Shown: positions 41,589 to 50,269, counted from the first letter of the stretch. The stretch: DNA of 64,000 bases from Roseiarcus sp963783175 (GCA_963783175.1 CAWANG010000002.1:1-64000); one strand, 5' to 3'. Numbers and translations: made by a program. The notes: generated by a model from the sequence alone, not told the origin.

Positions 41589-42808
41589 CCCGCGAAAGCG
41601 CCGCTGCGCTCGTCATCCTTGTCCTCACCTATGTCGGGGTCGCGGCAGGCCGCGTTCCGGGCCTCAGGCTCGATCGGGCGGGGATCGCGTTCCTCGGCGG
41701 GGCGGCGATGATCGCTCTTGGCCCGCTGAGCCTCGAAGAGGCTTTCCGGGCGATCGATTTCGACACCATCGCGCTCCTCCTCGGCATGATGATCGTGGTC
41801 GCGCACCTCAAAGTTTCGGGTGCGTTCAGAGCGCTCGGCGCGCTTGCGATCGACCACGCCTACGCGCCGTTCGTCCTGCTGGTCACCGTCACCGTGCTGG
41901 CGGGGGTCTTGTCGGCCTTCCTGGTCAACGACGCGATCTGCCTCGTCATGGCGCCGATCGTGCTGCAGGTCGTTCGCGCGCTCGACCGCAATCCGGCGCC
42001 CTATCTGATCGCCGTCGCGACTGCGTCCAATTGCGGCAGCGTGGCGACGATCACCGGCAACCCGCAAAACATGGTGATCGGGACGCTCTCCCGGATTCCC
42101 TATCCATCTTTCGCATTCGCGCTCGCGCCGGTCGCCGCCTTCGGGCTTGTGGCCGTCGTCGTCGTCGTGCGCCTCGTCTATGCCCAGGAATTCGGATTCA
42201 AGAGCGAGCTTAAGCCGCATCTTGATCGCGGTCCTATGCATCCCGGGCAGGTCGTCAAGGCGAGCGTCACCTGCGTCGCGCTCGCCGTCGCCTTCTTCGC
42301 CGGCGTTCCGCCGGCGGAGGCTGCGATTCTCGGCGGCGCGTTCCTGCTGCTCACGCGCCAGATCAAGCCGCGTCGCATTTATCGCGAGCTCGATGGGCCG
42401 CTCCTCATCCTGTTCGCCGGCATGTTTGTCGTCGTCGCCGGCGCGGAAAAGGCGCTGCTGACGCCGGAGCGGATCGCGATGGCGAAGACATTGGGCCTCG
42501 ATTCGGTCTGGCGGCTGTCGCTGTTCACCGCCGCGCTCTCCAACATCGTCAGCAACGTGCCGGCGGTGCTGGCGCTGAGGCCTTTCATTCCGACTTTCGC
42601 TGATCCGGAGCGCGCCTGGCTCGTGGTCGCAATGAGCTCGACGCTGGCCGGCAACTTCACGCTGCTCGGATCGGTCGCCAACCTCATCGTCGCCGAACAG
42701 GCCCGCGCGCGTGGGATGCCGATCAGCTTCTGGGCCTATTTCAAGGTTGGAGCGCCGCTGACGATTGTCACCCTCGCGGCTGGCGCGGCGTGGCTTTGGT
42801 GGCGATGA
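41585..42808 (+). CDS. anion permease of the ArsB/NhaD/CitM superfamily
   Basis: 407 residues with about ten hydrophobic helices in two inverted halves. Family features: RAIDFDTIALLLGMMIVVAH, the FLVNDAICLVMAPIV loop in half one, and ALSNIVSNVPAVLALRPF in half two, whose Asn/Ser-rich loops bind the anion. ATASNCGSVATITGNPQN is also characteristic. Substrate (arsenite, citrate, or another anion) is unknown. It overlaps the broken MFS gene by 4 bases, so the two likely made one transcript. Confidence 0.85.
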   Translation: MTRESAAALVILVLTYVGVAAGRVPGLRLDRAGIAFLGGAAMIALGPLSLEEAFRAIDFDTIALLLGMMIVVAHLKVSGAFRALGALAIDHAYAPFVLLVTVTVLAGVLSAFLVNDAICLVMAPIVLQVVRALDRNPAPYLIAVATASNCGSVATITGNPQNMVIGTLSRIPYPSFAFALAPVAAFGLVAVVVVVRLVYAQEFGFKSELKPHLDRGPMHPGQVVKASVTCVALAVAFFAGVPPAEAAILGGAFLLLTRQIKPRRIYRELDGPLLILFAGMFVVVAGAEKALLTPERIAMAKTLGLDSVWRLSLFTAALSNIVSNVPAVLALRPFIPTFADPERAWLVVAMSSTLAGNFTLLGSVANLIVAEQARARGMPISFWAYFKVGAPLTIVTLAAGAAWLWWR

Positions 42809-42896
42809 GGGGACGCGGCTTCGAAGAATCCACTCCTATTCGTGCGTTGAAGCAGATGATTCGCTATCCGTCCTGGCGCCCCGGTAGCCCCGCGCC

Positions 42897-43850
42897 TCAC
42901 GCCTCGGCGTTGAAGGTGAAATAGTCCGGCGGGTTCGGGCCCCACACGTAGAACGAATCCTCGGGCGGGTGGTCGCCGCTCTTCCAATCGCAATCGGCGG
43001 GCACGTAATCGATACCGGCCGAATATTCGCTGAAACTGCCCCAGGGATCGGCGACATAGTGGAAGAAATTGGAGCCCAGAACGTGCCGTCCGAGGCCCCA
43101 ACCGCGCGAAAATCCCTTGTCCAGCATATGCATGGCCCCACGGCCGATGTCGTCGACGGAGCCCACGTCCCAGCTCAGGTGATGAAGCCCGGGCGCGCTC
43201 GATTTGACGAAGGCGATCATATGGTGATCGCTGCCGTGAATACCGTGCAGGAAGGCGATGCCCTCGCCCGACCGGTCGGAGAGCCGCAGGCCGAGCGTTT
43301 GCGTATAGAACTGAACCGCCTTCTCGACGTCGCGCGTGAACAAGAGCACATGCGCGAGACGCCTGGGGTTCACGCGCGCAACGTCGCGCCGGAAGGGCGC
43401 GCCCCGCTCGCCCGGGCCGACGGAGACGTCTGAAAACTCGGACTTCTCATTGGGCGACGATTTCGCCGCGACCTTGATTTCGACCAGGTTGCCGTCGTGA
43501 TCGTGAAACCATAGACCGTTCGTTTCGACGCCTGGCGGCGGATCGAGCCGCTTGACGCCGAGCGATTGCAGTCGCTCGGCGAAGCGGTCAAAATCATCCT
43601 CAAATGCGCCGAACGAAAGATGCCCAAGCTTCTTGCGTGGGCCCTCGCCGATTGTGACCCAGACATGCGGATTGCCGGGGGTCTTCATGGCGATCAGTTC
43701 GCCGTCTTCCTGCAGGTCCAGTCCGAATTCGCCGTAAAAGTTCTTCGCAACCGCAAGGTCGGGGACGGCGAAATGAAATCGGTCGACGGAATGAACGCCA
43801 AGCTCGCCCGGACGCCGGGTCGGCCTGATGGCGCTGCGAATGGCTGTCAT
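42897..43850 (-). CDS. VOC extradiol dioxygenase, catechol 2,3-dioxygenase-like
   Basis: 317 residues from the ATG at 43850 (MTAIRSAIRPTRRPGEL). Two VOC modules: residues about 19-130 and 160-300. The C-terminal module holds the metal ligands H (RRLAHVLLFTRD), H (PGLHHLSWDVG) and E (GSFSEYSAGIDY), and is followed by PADCDWKSGDHP, the usual metapyrocatechase ending. Probably cleaves a catechol ring in aromatic breakdown. No other aromatic-pathway gene is near. Confidence 0.82.
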   Translation of the reverse strand: MTAIRSAIRPTRRPGELGVHSVDRFHFAVPDLAVAKNFYGEFGLDLQEDGELIAMKTPGNPHVWVTIGEGPRKKLGHLSFGAFEDDFDRFAERLQSLGVKRLDPPPGVETNGLWFHDHDGNLVEIKVAAKSSPNEKSEFSDVSVGPGERGAPFRRDVARVNPRRLAHVLLFTRDVEKAVQFYTQTLGLRLSDRSGEGIAFLHGIHGSDHHMIAFVKSSAPGLHHLSWDVGSVDDIGRGAMHMLDKGFSRGWGLGRHVLGSNFFHYVADPWGSFSEYSAGIDYVPADCDWKSGDHPPEDSFYVWGPNPPDYFTFNAEA

Positions 43851-43946
43851 GGCGTTTCTCTCGTTCCCACACAGGCGCCCCGAGATCACCGGTCATGCGA
43901 CGGGCGCTTGACGAATGCTACCTCAGGATCGAGCCGGCGGCCAAGG

Positions 43947-44630
43947 TCACCGCACCCGCCCGGCAGGCGAGGACTGGGCCGCCGGCGGATCGACCGGCGT
44001 GACGGTGACCGCATCCGGTTCCGGCGCCGCGACCACAGTCGTCTGGGGCTTGGGCTTTTTCTTCTTCGGCTGTGGGGGCGGAGCCGGCTGGTCCGTGTCG
44101 GTCGCATCGGCGTTTGCGTCGGCGTCGGTCGGCGGAGTTTCGTCCGGGTTCGGCGCCGAAGCCTCGGCCGTCGGAGCGTCGTGAATGACAACGGTGCCGC
44201 CCTTGCACCCGGTGAGCCAGATGTCGAATATCGGGTGCTCGATGCCGTGCAGGCCCGGGCTGTCGGCGAACATCCAGCCGGAGAAGATGCGCTTGAGCTT
44301 CTTCTCTTCGTCGATCTCGTCGACCTGGGCGAAGGCGTCGGTCTGCGGCGCCTCGGTCAGCGGGCGCGAGTAGCAGACCCGCGGCGTGATCTGCAGCGCG
44401 CCGAACTGCACCGTCTCGTTGATCCCGACCTCGAACGAAATGATCCGGCCGGTGATTTTGTCGAGGCCATCGAAAATGGCGATCGGATGGCTGATTTTGT
44501 CCGCGCGGGCCGCCTCGGGCGCGGCGAGCGCGGCCGCGGCCAGGGCCGCCGCCGCGAGCGCGGGCGCCCTCCGGGCAAAGTGAGGAAAAGCGCGGCCGCC
44601 GATCGCGTGAGCCCAGTCGAAGAGGTTCAT
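43947..44630 (-). CDS. DUF2155 exported protein with Pro/Lys-rich tail
   Basis: 227 residues from the ATG at 44630 (MNLFDWAHAIGGRAFPHF) with an Ala-rich signal segment ending EAARADK. The DUF2155 core includes HPIAIFDGLDKITGRIISFE, GALQITPRVCYSRPLTEA and FSGWMFADSPGLHGIEHPIF with WLTGCKG. A long Asp/Pro/Lys-rich tail after about residue 170 is variable in the family. It follows the NDUFA12 gene on the same strand, an arrangement common in alphaproteobacteria. Function is unknown. Confidence 0.85.
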   Translation of the reverse strand: MNLFDWAHAIGGRAFPHFARRAPALAAAALAAAALAAPEAARADKISHPIAIFDGLDKITGRIISFEVGINETVQFGALQITPRVCYSRPLTEAPQTDAFAQVDEIDEEKKLKRIFSGWMFADSPGLHGIEHPIFDIWLTGCKGGTVVIHDAPTAEASAPNPDETPPTDADANADATDTDQPAPPPQPKKKKPKPQTTVVAAPEPDAVTVTPVDPPAAQSSPAGRVR

Positions 44631-44677
44631 GGCGGGCGCTTTGCTGCTCAACGGCGGCGGAATGAAGGCGGCGCGCC

Positions 44678-45082
44678 TCAGGGGCCGGGGCTCCAGGCCT
44701 CGTAATCGCCCCCAGTCGGCTGGCGCGGACCCGGACGCAGCGTCGAGCCGTCGGGCCGAATCGCCGCCGGCGTGCCGGTCGGGTTCGGCATGTGCGGCAG
44801 CTCCCACGGGCGAGGCTTGTAATCTTCCTCGGTCGGCGCGACGTCGACCGTGTGGTGTAGCCAGCCGTTCCAGCCGGGCGGCGTCTTCGAGGCCTCGGAG
44901 ACGCCGTTATAGATGACCCACCGCCGCTCGAACCCGAGCGCCGGATCAATACCGGGCTTTCGGTAGTAGGCGTTGCCGAACTCGTCATGCCCGACCAGCT
45001 GGCCAAAGCGGCGCGTGTAGAACAGCGTGTTGAGATTCGCGCCGTTCCACCATGTGAAGAACCGGAGGAAGAATTCTTTCAT
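44678..45082 (-). CDS. NDUFA12-type NADH:ubiquinone oxidoreductase accessory subunit
   Basis: 134 residues from the ATG at 45082 (MKEFFLRFFTWWNGANL). Homologous to the 17.2 kDa accessory subunit (B17.2/NDUFA12) of complex I: FYTRRFGQLVGHDEFGNAYY, RRWVIYNGVSEASKTPPGWN and GWLHHTVDVAPTEEDYKPRPW. It is present in alphaproteobacterial complex I as in mitochondria and is encoded apart from the nuo operon. The longer start at 45163 is unlikely. Confidence 0.92.
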   Translation of the reverse strand: MKEFFLRFFTWWNGANLNTLFYTRRFGQLVGHDEFGNAYYRKPGIDPALGFERRWVIYNGVSEASKTPPGWNGWLHHTVDVAPTEEDYKPRPWELPHMPNPTGTPAAIRPDGSTLRPGPRQPTGGDYEAWSPGP

Positions 45083-45271
45083 CCGACGGGCGCCGTTTTT
45101 CAGTGAGGATTGCGCTAGCCTAAACGCGCGCGGGACTATGGCGATGCCGCTCTTGCCTGGCAAGCCGAACTTTTTTGATGCTGCCGTCGAAAACGGGCTT
45201 GCGGGCGTCCCCCAACTCGGCGGATGCTCCCGGTCCGCGCGGGCGTTAACCCGGCATTAGGAATTCGCTGT

Positions 45272-45287
45272 GCACAATATGTTGTGC
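45272..45287 (+). promoter_or_regulatory. NrdR box 1 upstream of nrdJ
   Basis: GCACAATATGTTGTGC matches the NrdR consensus acaCwAtATaTwGtgt at 13 of 16 positions, including the full CAATAT-G-TTG core. NrdR represses ribonucleotide reductase genes in bacteria when dATP is high. Lies 27 bases before the -35 element of the promoter at 45314. Confidence 0.8.
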
Positions 45288-45303
45288 CGATGGGTTAAGG
45301 GCC

Positions 45304-45319
45304 ATACAAGCTGTTGACG
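45304..45319 (+). promoter_or_regulatory. NrdR box 2, degenerate, overlapping the nrdJ -35
   Basis: ATACAAGCTGTTGACG keeps the flanking CAA and TTG half-sites of the NrdR core (CAA-N4-TTG) and starts exactly 32 bases after box 1, about three helical turns, the usual spacing of paired NrdR boxes. It covers the -35 hexamer, so bound NrdR would block polymerase. Confidence 0.65.
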
Positions 45320-45342
45320 GCGCTGTCACTGAGTTGTAACAT
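45314..45342 (+). promoter_or_regulatory. sigma-70-type promoter of nrdJ
   Basis: TTGACG (45314-45319), a 17-base spacer, and TAACAT (45337-45342) give a good housekeeping promoter. Transcription would start near 45349, leaving a leader of about 275 bases before ATG 45624. Overlap with NrdR box 2 links it to deoxynucleotide control. Confidence 0.65.
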
Positions 45343-45415
45343 GTGGTCGTTCGCGGAATCCGGCGCATAGGGTAGGGATAAGCGTCAAGGGGCGGTCGTT
45401 TTTAAGCCTTTCAGG

Positions 45416-45433
45416 ATGCGCGAAAGCGCGCAT
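45416..45433 (+). promoter_or_regulatory. hairpin in the nrdJ leader
   Basis: ATGCGCG (45416-45422) pairs perfectly with CGCGCAT (45427-45433) around AAAG. It sits in the untranslated leader of about 275 bases. I see no canonical cobalamin-riboswitch box beside it. Confidence 0.4.
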
Positions 45434-45623
45434 CGGGCGAGGCTCGGGTCTGGGAAACTTTAGGCGAGTTTGAGGGGGCGCGGGCGGCGTTTGAGCCAGG
45501 CCGGCGGCGACGTGCGCGCTATCGGCAGCGCAAGGCGACGTCGCGCCTTCAACGGGATTGAGGGATCAACGGCGGCGCTGCGGGCGTAATAGGTTCGTGG
45601 CCGCAAGGATGAGGTCGAAAGCG

Positions 45624-48600
45624 ATGCGGATCGAGAGGTATTTCACCAAGCCGGACGTCTCTCCTTATGAGCTCGTCGCCTTTGCGACGACCAAGAGCGA
45701 AATCCGCAATCCCGACGGCTCGGTCGTGTTTTCACTTGAAGGGGTCGAGGTTCCGGCCGCCTGGAGCCAGGTCGCGGCCGACGTGCTGGCGCAGAAATAT
45801 TTCCGCAAGGCGGGCGTGCCGGCGCGGCTCAAGCGAGTCGAGGAGGAGGGCGTTCCGTCCTTCCTGTGGCGCTCGGTCGCCGACGAGACCGCGCTTGGGG
45901 CGCTGCCGAAGAACGAGCGCTTCGGCTCCGAGATCTCGGCCAGGCAGGTTTTCGACCGTCTCGCCGGCGCCTGGGCCTACTGGGGCTGGAAGGCCGGCCT
46001 CTTCGACGGCGAGGACGACGCGCGCGTCTATTTCGACGAAATGCGGCTCATGCTCGCCCGCCAGGTCGCCGCGCCCAATTCGCCGCAGTGGTTCAACACC
46101 GGCCTCCATTGGGCCTATGGCGTCGATGGGCCGAGCCAGGGCCACTATTATGTCGACTTCGAGACCGGGAAGCTCGTCAAGTCGAAGTCGGCCTACGAGC
46201 ATCCCCAGCCGCATGCCTGCTTCATCCAGTCGGTCGCCGACGATCTCGTCAACGAAGGCGGGATCATGGACCTCTGGGTGCGCGAGGCGCGCCTGTTCAA
46301 ATATGGCTCCGGCACCGGCACGAATTTCTCGGCCCTGCGCGGCGAGAACGAGAAACTGTCGGGCGGCGGGCGCTCGTCCGGCCTGATGTCGTTTTTGAAG
46401 ATCGGCGACCGCGCGGCGGGCGCGATTAAGTCGGGCGGCACTACGCGCCGGGCGGCGAAGATGGTGGTCGTCGACGTCGATCATCCCGACATCGAGGCCT
46501 TCATCGACTGGAAGGTCAACGAGGAGCAGAAAGTCGCCGCGCTCGCCGCCGGCTCCAGGATCGTCAAGCGGCACTTGAAGGCGATCTTCCGCGCCTGCGT
46601 CAATTGCGAGGGCTCGGGCGACGACTGCTTCAACGTCGACATGAACCCGGCGCTCAAGCGCGAGGTCAAGGCCGCGCGCAAGAACGAGGTGCCGGACGGC
46701 ATCATCAAGCGCGTCATCCAGTTCGCCCGCCAGGGCTATGCCCAGCTCGAATTCGACACCTACGACACCGATTGGGAGTCGGAGGCCTATCTCACCGTGT
46801 CGGGGCAGAACTCCAACAATTCGGTGCGCGTGAACGACGCCTTTCTGCAGGCGGTCGACAACGACGGCGAGTGGAGCCTCACCCGGCGCCTCGACGGCAA
46901 GGCGGCGAAGACGCTGAAGGCCCGGGACTTGTGGGAGAAGATCGGCTACGCCGCCTGGGCTTCGGCCGATCCGGGAATCCAGTATCACACCACCATCAAC
47001 GACTGGCACACCTGCCCCGAATCGGGGCCGATCCGCGCCTCCAACCCGTGCTCCGAGTACATGTTCCTCGACGACACGGCCTGCAATCTCGCCTCGCTGA
47101 ACCTCTTGCAGTTCCGCGATGCGGCCACGAAGGCGTTCGACGTCAAGGGCTACGAGCACGCGATCCGCCTCTGGACGCTGACGCTCGAGATCTCGGTCGC
47201 GATGGCGCAGTTCCCCTCGAAGGAGATCGCGCGCCTCTCTTACGACTACCGCACGCTTGGCCTCGGCTACGCCAATATCGGCGGCCTGCTCATGTCGGCG
47301 GGCATCCCTTATGACAGCGACGAGGGCAGGGCGATCTGCGGCGCCTTGAGCGCGATCCTCACCGGACGCGCCTATGCGACCTCGGCCGAGATCGCGGCCA
47401 AGAGCGGCGCCTTCCCCGGCCATAGGATCAATGCTGAGGCGATGCTGCGCGTCATCCGCAATCATAAGCGCGCCGCCGACGGCGAGGCGGCAGGCTACGA
47501 GAAGCTCTCGGTCGCGCCGACCCCGCTCGATCACGGCGAGCTGGCCAAGGCCGGCCCGGACTGGGCGAGCTTGAGCGAGGCCGCGCGCGCCGCGTGGGGC
47601 GACGCGCTCGCGCTCGGCGAAAAGCATGGGTTTCGCAACGCCCAGGTCTCGGTCATCGCGCCGACCGGCACCATCGGCCTGGTCATGGATTGCGACACCA
47701 CCGGCATCGAGCCCGACTTCGCCCTGGTGAAGTTCAAGAAGCTCGCCGGCGGCGGCTATTTCAAGATCATCAACCGCGCCGTGCCCGAGGCCCTGCGCGC
47801 GCTCGGCTACGACGAGAAGCAGATCGGAGACATCGTCGCCTATGCGGTCGGCCGGGCGACGCTCGCCCATGCGCCGGGCGTCAATCATGCGGCGCTGAAG
47901 GCCAAGGGCATGCCGCAGGAGGCGATCGACAAGGTCGAGGCGGCGCTCGCCGGCGCGTTCGACATCCGCTTCGTCTTCAACAAGTGGACGCTTGGGGCCG
48001 AGACGCTGAGCGGCGCGCTCAAGATCCCGCCCGAGCGGCATGACGCGCCGGGCTTCGACCTTCTCAGCGCCCTCGGCTTCTCGAAATCCGAGATCGAGGC
48101 TGCGAACAGCTTCGCCTGCGGCGCGATGACCCTCGAAGGCGCGCCCTATCTCAAGCCCGAGCATCTGCCGGTGTTCGACTGCGCCAACCCCTGCGGACGC
48201 ACGGGCAAGCGCTATCTTTCGGTCGAGAGCCACATCCGGATGATGGCGGCGGCGCAGCCGTTCATCACCGGCGCCATCTCGAAGACCATCAACATGCCGA
48301 ATGACGCGACGGTCGAGGATTGCAAGGACGCCTACATGCTCTCGTGGCGCCTGGGCCTCAAGGCGAACGCGCTCTATCGCGACGGCTCGAAGCTGTCGCA
48401 GCCGCTAAGCGCCCAACTGATCGAGAACGACGAGGAGGACGACGAGGCGGTCGAGACGCTGGTCGCGCTCAACGCCCCTCAGCGCGCCGCCGCGATCGCG
48501 GAGCGGATCGTCGAACGTGTGGTCGAGCGGGTCGAGCGCACCCGCGAGCGCGAAAAACTGCCCGACCGCCGCAAGGGCTATACCCAGAAGGCGGTGGTCG

Positions 48601-49538
48601 GCGGGCACAAGGTCTATCTGCGCACCGGCGAATACCAGGATGGGCGCCTCGGCGAGATCTTCATCGACATGCACAAGGAAGGCGCCGCCTTCCGGTCGCT
48701 GATGAACAATTTCGCCATCGCCATCTCGCTCGGCCTGCAATATGGCGTGCCGCTCGAGGAATATGTCGAGGCCTTCACCTTCACCCGGTTCGAGCCCGCC
48801 GGATTCGTCCAGGGGAACGACGCGATCAAGAACGCGACCTCGATCCTCGACTATATTTTCCGCGAGCTCGCCATCTCCTATCTCGGCCGCAACGACCTCG
48901 CCCACATCGCGCCGGAAGAGATCGGCGCGACCGTGCTCGGCGGCGGCGTCGATCAGGACAAGGCGCCCGGCTCGGTCGAAGGGAACGCTCCGCCCGCCGC
49001 CCCCGTGGCCTCCGTCGTGTCCAAGGGCCTGTTGCGTTCGAGGCCGGGCGACAAGCTGATGCTGGTGCGCACTGGGGCAGGGGACGCGCCGGCGGTTCAG
49101 GCCGTAGGGGGTTCAGGCGCGCATGGCGGCTTCGTGCAGGGGGCGACGGCGCTCAAGGGCGAGCCTGCCGAGCGCGCGTCGCCCGCTGTCGGCTCGGCCT
49201 CGGCGCCGGCGGCAGAATCAGTCGCCGAGAAGCGCGCCGAAGCGCGCATGAAAGGCTATGTCGGCGAAGCCTGCCCCGAATGCGGCAACTTCACCATGGT
49301 GCGCAACGGCACCTGCCTCAAGTGCGACACCTGCGGGGCACGACGGGGTGCTCGTGACCGAGAGACGAACGCGTCGCTAGGGACTTTCGACCCGGCGTAC
49401 CGGTTTTGCTCAGCCAACGATGAAAGCCACAGGAGCCGCCCCATGTGCATGCGCGACGGGGCGGCGAAGAAGCGAAATTCTGGTTGCGGCCGGAGGTTGT
49501 TGTCGCCGAAAGCTTCGGGTTTAATGCCGCCGAGTTGA
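45624..49538 (+). CDS. nrdJ: vitamin B12-dependent class II ribonucleotide reductase
   Basis: Reduces ribonucleotides to deoxyribonucleotides using adenosylcobalamin, independent of oxygen. ATG 45624 (MRIERYFTKPDVSPYEL) has GAGG upstream. Landmarks: AAPNSPQWFNTGLHW, PHACFIQSVADDLV with a substrate-channel Cys, FKYGSGTGTNFSALRGE, SNPCSEYMFLDDTACNLASL with the thiyl-radical Cys region, ANIGGLLMSAGIPYD, and APTGTIGLVMDCDTTG. A Pro/Ala-rich linker (about residues 1135-1200) joins the core to a C-terminal CPECGNF...CLKCDTC redox module. One base is missing near 49338: the next frame ends TTGCS at 49357, the family terminus, whereas this frame runs on for 60 unrelated residues. The true protein is about 1244 residues. 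Controlled by NrdR boxes. Confidence 0.93.
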   Translation: MRIERYFTKPDVSPYELVAFATTKSEIRNPDGSVVFSLEGVEVPAAWSQVAADVLAQKYFRKAGVPARLKRVEEEGVPSFLWRSVADETALGALPKNERFGSEISARQVFDRLAGAWAYWGWKAGLFDGEDDARVYFDEMRLMLARQVAAPNSPQWFNTGLHWAYGVDGPSQGHYYVDFETGKLVKSKSAYEHPQPHACFIQSVADDLVNEGGIMDLWVREARLFKYGSGTGTNFSALRGENEKLSGGGRSSGLMSFLKIGDRAAGAIKSGGTTRRAAKMVVVDVDHPDIEAFIDWKVNEEQKVAALAAGSRIVKRHLKAIFRACVNCEGSGDDCFNVDMNPALKREVKAARKNEVPDGIIKRVIQFARQGYAQLEFDTYDTDWESEAYLTVSGQNSNNSVRVNDAFLQAVDNDGEWSLTRRLDGKAAKTLKARDLWEKIGYAAWASADPGIQYHTTINDWHTCPESGPIRASNPCSEYMFLDDTACNLASLNLLQFRDAATKAFDVKGYEHAIRLWTLTLEISVAMAQFPSKEIARLSYDYRTLGLGYANIGGLLMSAGIPYDSDEGRAICGALSAILTGRAYATSAEIAAKSGAFPGHRINAEAMLRVIRNHKRAADGEAAGYEKLSVAPTPLDHGELAKAGPDWASLSEAARAAWGDALALGEKHGFRNAQVSVIAPTGTIGLVMDCDTTGIEPDFALVKFKKLAGGGYFKIINRAVPEALRALGYDEKQIGDIVAYAVGRATLAHAPGVNHAALKAKGMPQEAIDKVEAALAGAFDIRFVFNKWTLGAETLSGALKIPPERHDAPGFDLLSALGFSKSEIEAANSFACGAMTLEGAPYLKPEHLPVFDCANPCGRTGKRYLSVESHIRMMAAAQPFITGAISKTINMPNDATVEDCKDAYMLSWRLGLKANALYRDGSKLSQPLSAQLIENDEEDDEAVETLVALNAPQRAAAIAERIVERVVERVERTREREKLPDRRKGYTQKAVVGGHKVYLRTGEYQDGRLGEIFIDMHKEGAAFRSLMNNFAIAISLGLQYGVPLEEYVEAFTFTRFEPAGFVQGNDAIKNATSILDYIFRELAISYLGRNDLAHIAPEEIGATVLGGGVDQDKAPGSVEGNAPPAAPVASVVSKGLLRSRPGDKLMLVRTGAGDAPAVQAVGGSGAHGGFVQGATALKGEPAERASPAVGSASAPAAESVAEKRAEARMKGYVGEACPECGNFTMVRNGTCLKCDTCGARRGARDRETNASLGTFDPAYRFCSANDESHRSRPMCMRDGAAKKRNSGCGRRLLSPKASGLMPPS

Positions 49539-49624
49539 ACGAGCTGGTTCGTATCGTTCGTCAGGAGCGGGCTCGGATCGAAAGGGCGTGGAATGGATAT
49601 TTCGGCCAAGGCGGTTTGGTTTGA
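49398..49624 (+). pseudogene. DUF4160 family protein, frameshifted and without a clear start
   Basis: From 49398 the nrdJ read-through frame gives YRFCSANDESH, like the family start YRFFFYS, then the frame changes by -1 to QEPPHVHARRGGEEAKFWLR and continues to WNGYFGQGGLV with a stop at 49624. EPPHVHV and AKFWL are DUF4160 hallmarks. One missing base near 49430 accounts for the shift. The N terminus is not recognisable. It overlaps the DUF2442 start by 32 bases, the usual pair arrangement. Confidence 0.6.
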
Positions 49625-49901
49625 CGACAATTCCATGTGGGTAGAGCTTTCGGATGGCCGCACCCTCGGCGTTCCCTATGCATGGTTTCCCCGTCTATTG
49701 AATGCGACCACCGAGCAGCGTCAGGCGGTCGAAATCGGCCGTTTCGGACTGCATTGGGAAGACATTGACGAAGACATATCTATCTCCGGGCTCTTGGCGG
49801 CGGACGGGGAGACCAAACCGTGCATTCCCCGACTGGCGATGGAGCGAGACGGCGGAAGCGTGCGTGGGAGGGACGGGCGCGGGAGCCCAATGAGGGTTTA
49901 G
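49593..49901 (+). CDS. DUF2442 domain protein
   Basis: 102 residues from ATG 49593. The core DNSMWVELSDGRTLGVPYAW, FPRLLNATTEQRQAVEI and HWEDIDEDISISGLL (residues 12-68) is the DUF2442 domain, usually about 80 residues; the last 30 residues (rich in Arg and Gly) are not family-like and may reflect drift or another indel. DUF4160 and DUF2442 are often adjacent, sometimes annotated as putative toxin-antitoxin partners, but this is not established. Confidence 0.8.
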   Translation: MDISAKAVWFDDNSMWVELSDGRTLGVPYAWFPRLLNATTEQRQAVEIGRFGLHWEDIDEDISISGLLAADGETKPCIPRLAMERDGGSVRGRDGRGSPMRV

Positions 49902-49990
49902 CTGTCGCAAGAAATACGCGAATTGGAAAATTGCCTGCCGCCGTAATGCATGTAATTCAGTGGTAGGACTCAAGACCGAGGCGCAATTCC

Positions 49991-50269
49991 ATGGCGAGCA
50001 GTGAAGCTGGTTACAAAGCTCACGCAAAGAAATACGCTAAATTCGGTCCATCTGAGGCGAGCCGAGCGCGCGATATGCAGCAGTGGACTATAAAAAATGG
50101 CGACGGTTCAGAAAATCCCCACACGAGGGACAAGTTCTATCCGCTCGCCGACAAGGTTCGCTGGAAAGAATTCGACGATTGGGAAAAGAAAAATCCTGGC
50201 CGGAGTGTCTGGGAGAACCCATATCGGCACCCTCGTGCGGACAAGGACGGGCGCTATCGACGACCTTGA
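49991..50269 (+). CDS. hypothetical protein, 92 residues
   Basis: Small, hydrophilic and tryptophan-containing (MASSEAGYKAHAKKYAKFGP, WKEFDDWEKKNPGRSVWENP). No signal peptide, membrane helix or motif. GAGG lies 10 bases before ATG 49991. The region is lower in GC than the flanks and lies in a stretch of small accessory genes and gene remnants, suggesting acquired DNA. I cannot assign a family. Confidence 0.45.
   Translation: MASSEAGYKAHAKKYAKFGPSEASRARDMQQWTIKNGDGSENPHTRDKFYPLADKVRWKEFDDWEKKNPGRSVWENPYRHPRADKDGRYRRP

Noticed and set aside
45343..45623. Cobalamin riboswitch in the nrdJ leader
   Set aside because: GAGCCAGGCCGG slightly resembles the B12 box, but the rest of the consensus, including the conserved ACTGTGA-like core, is missing.
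45732..48233. 833-codon minus-strand frame inside nrdJ
   Set aside because: A high-GC shadow; the plus-strand product is an unmistakable class II ribonucleotide reductase.
49940..49990. tRNA-like fragment (TAATTCAGTGGTAGGAC)
   Set aside because: It looks like a D-arm, but no acceptor stem, anticodon arm or T-arm can be folded around it, and no flanking direct repeat marks an integration site.
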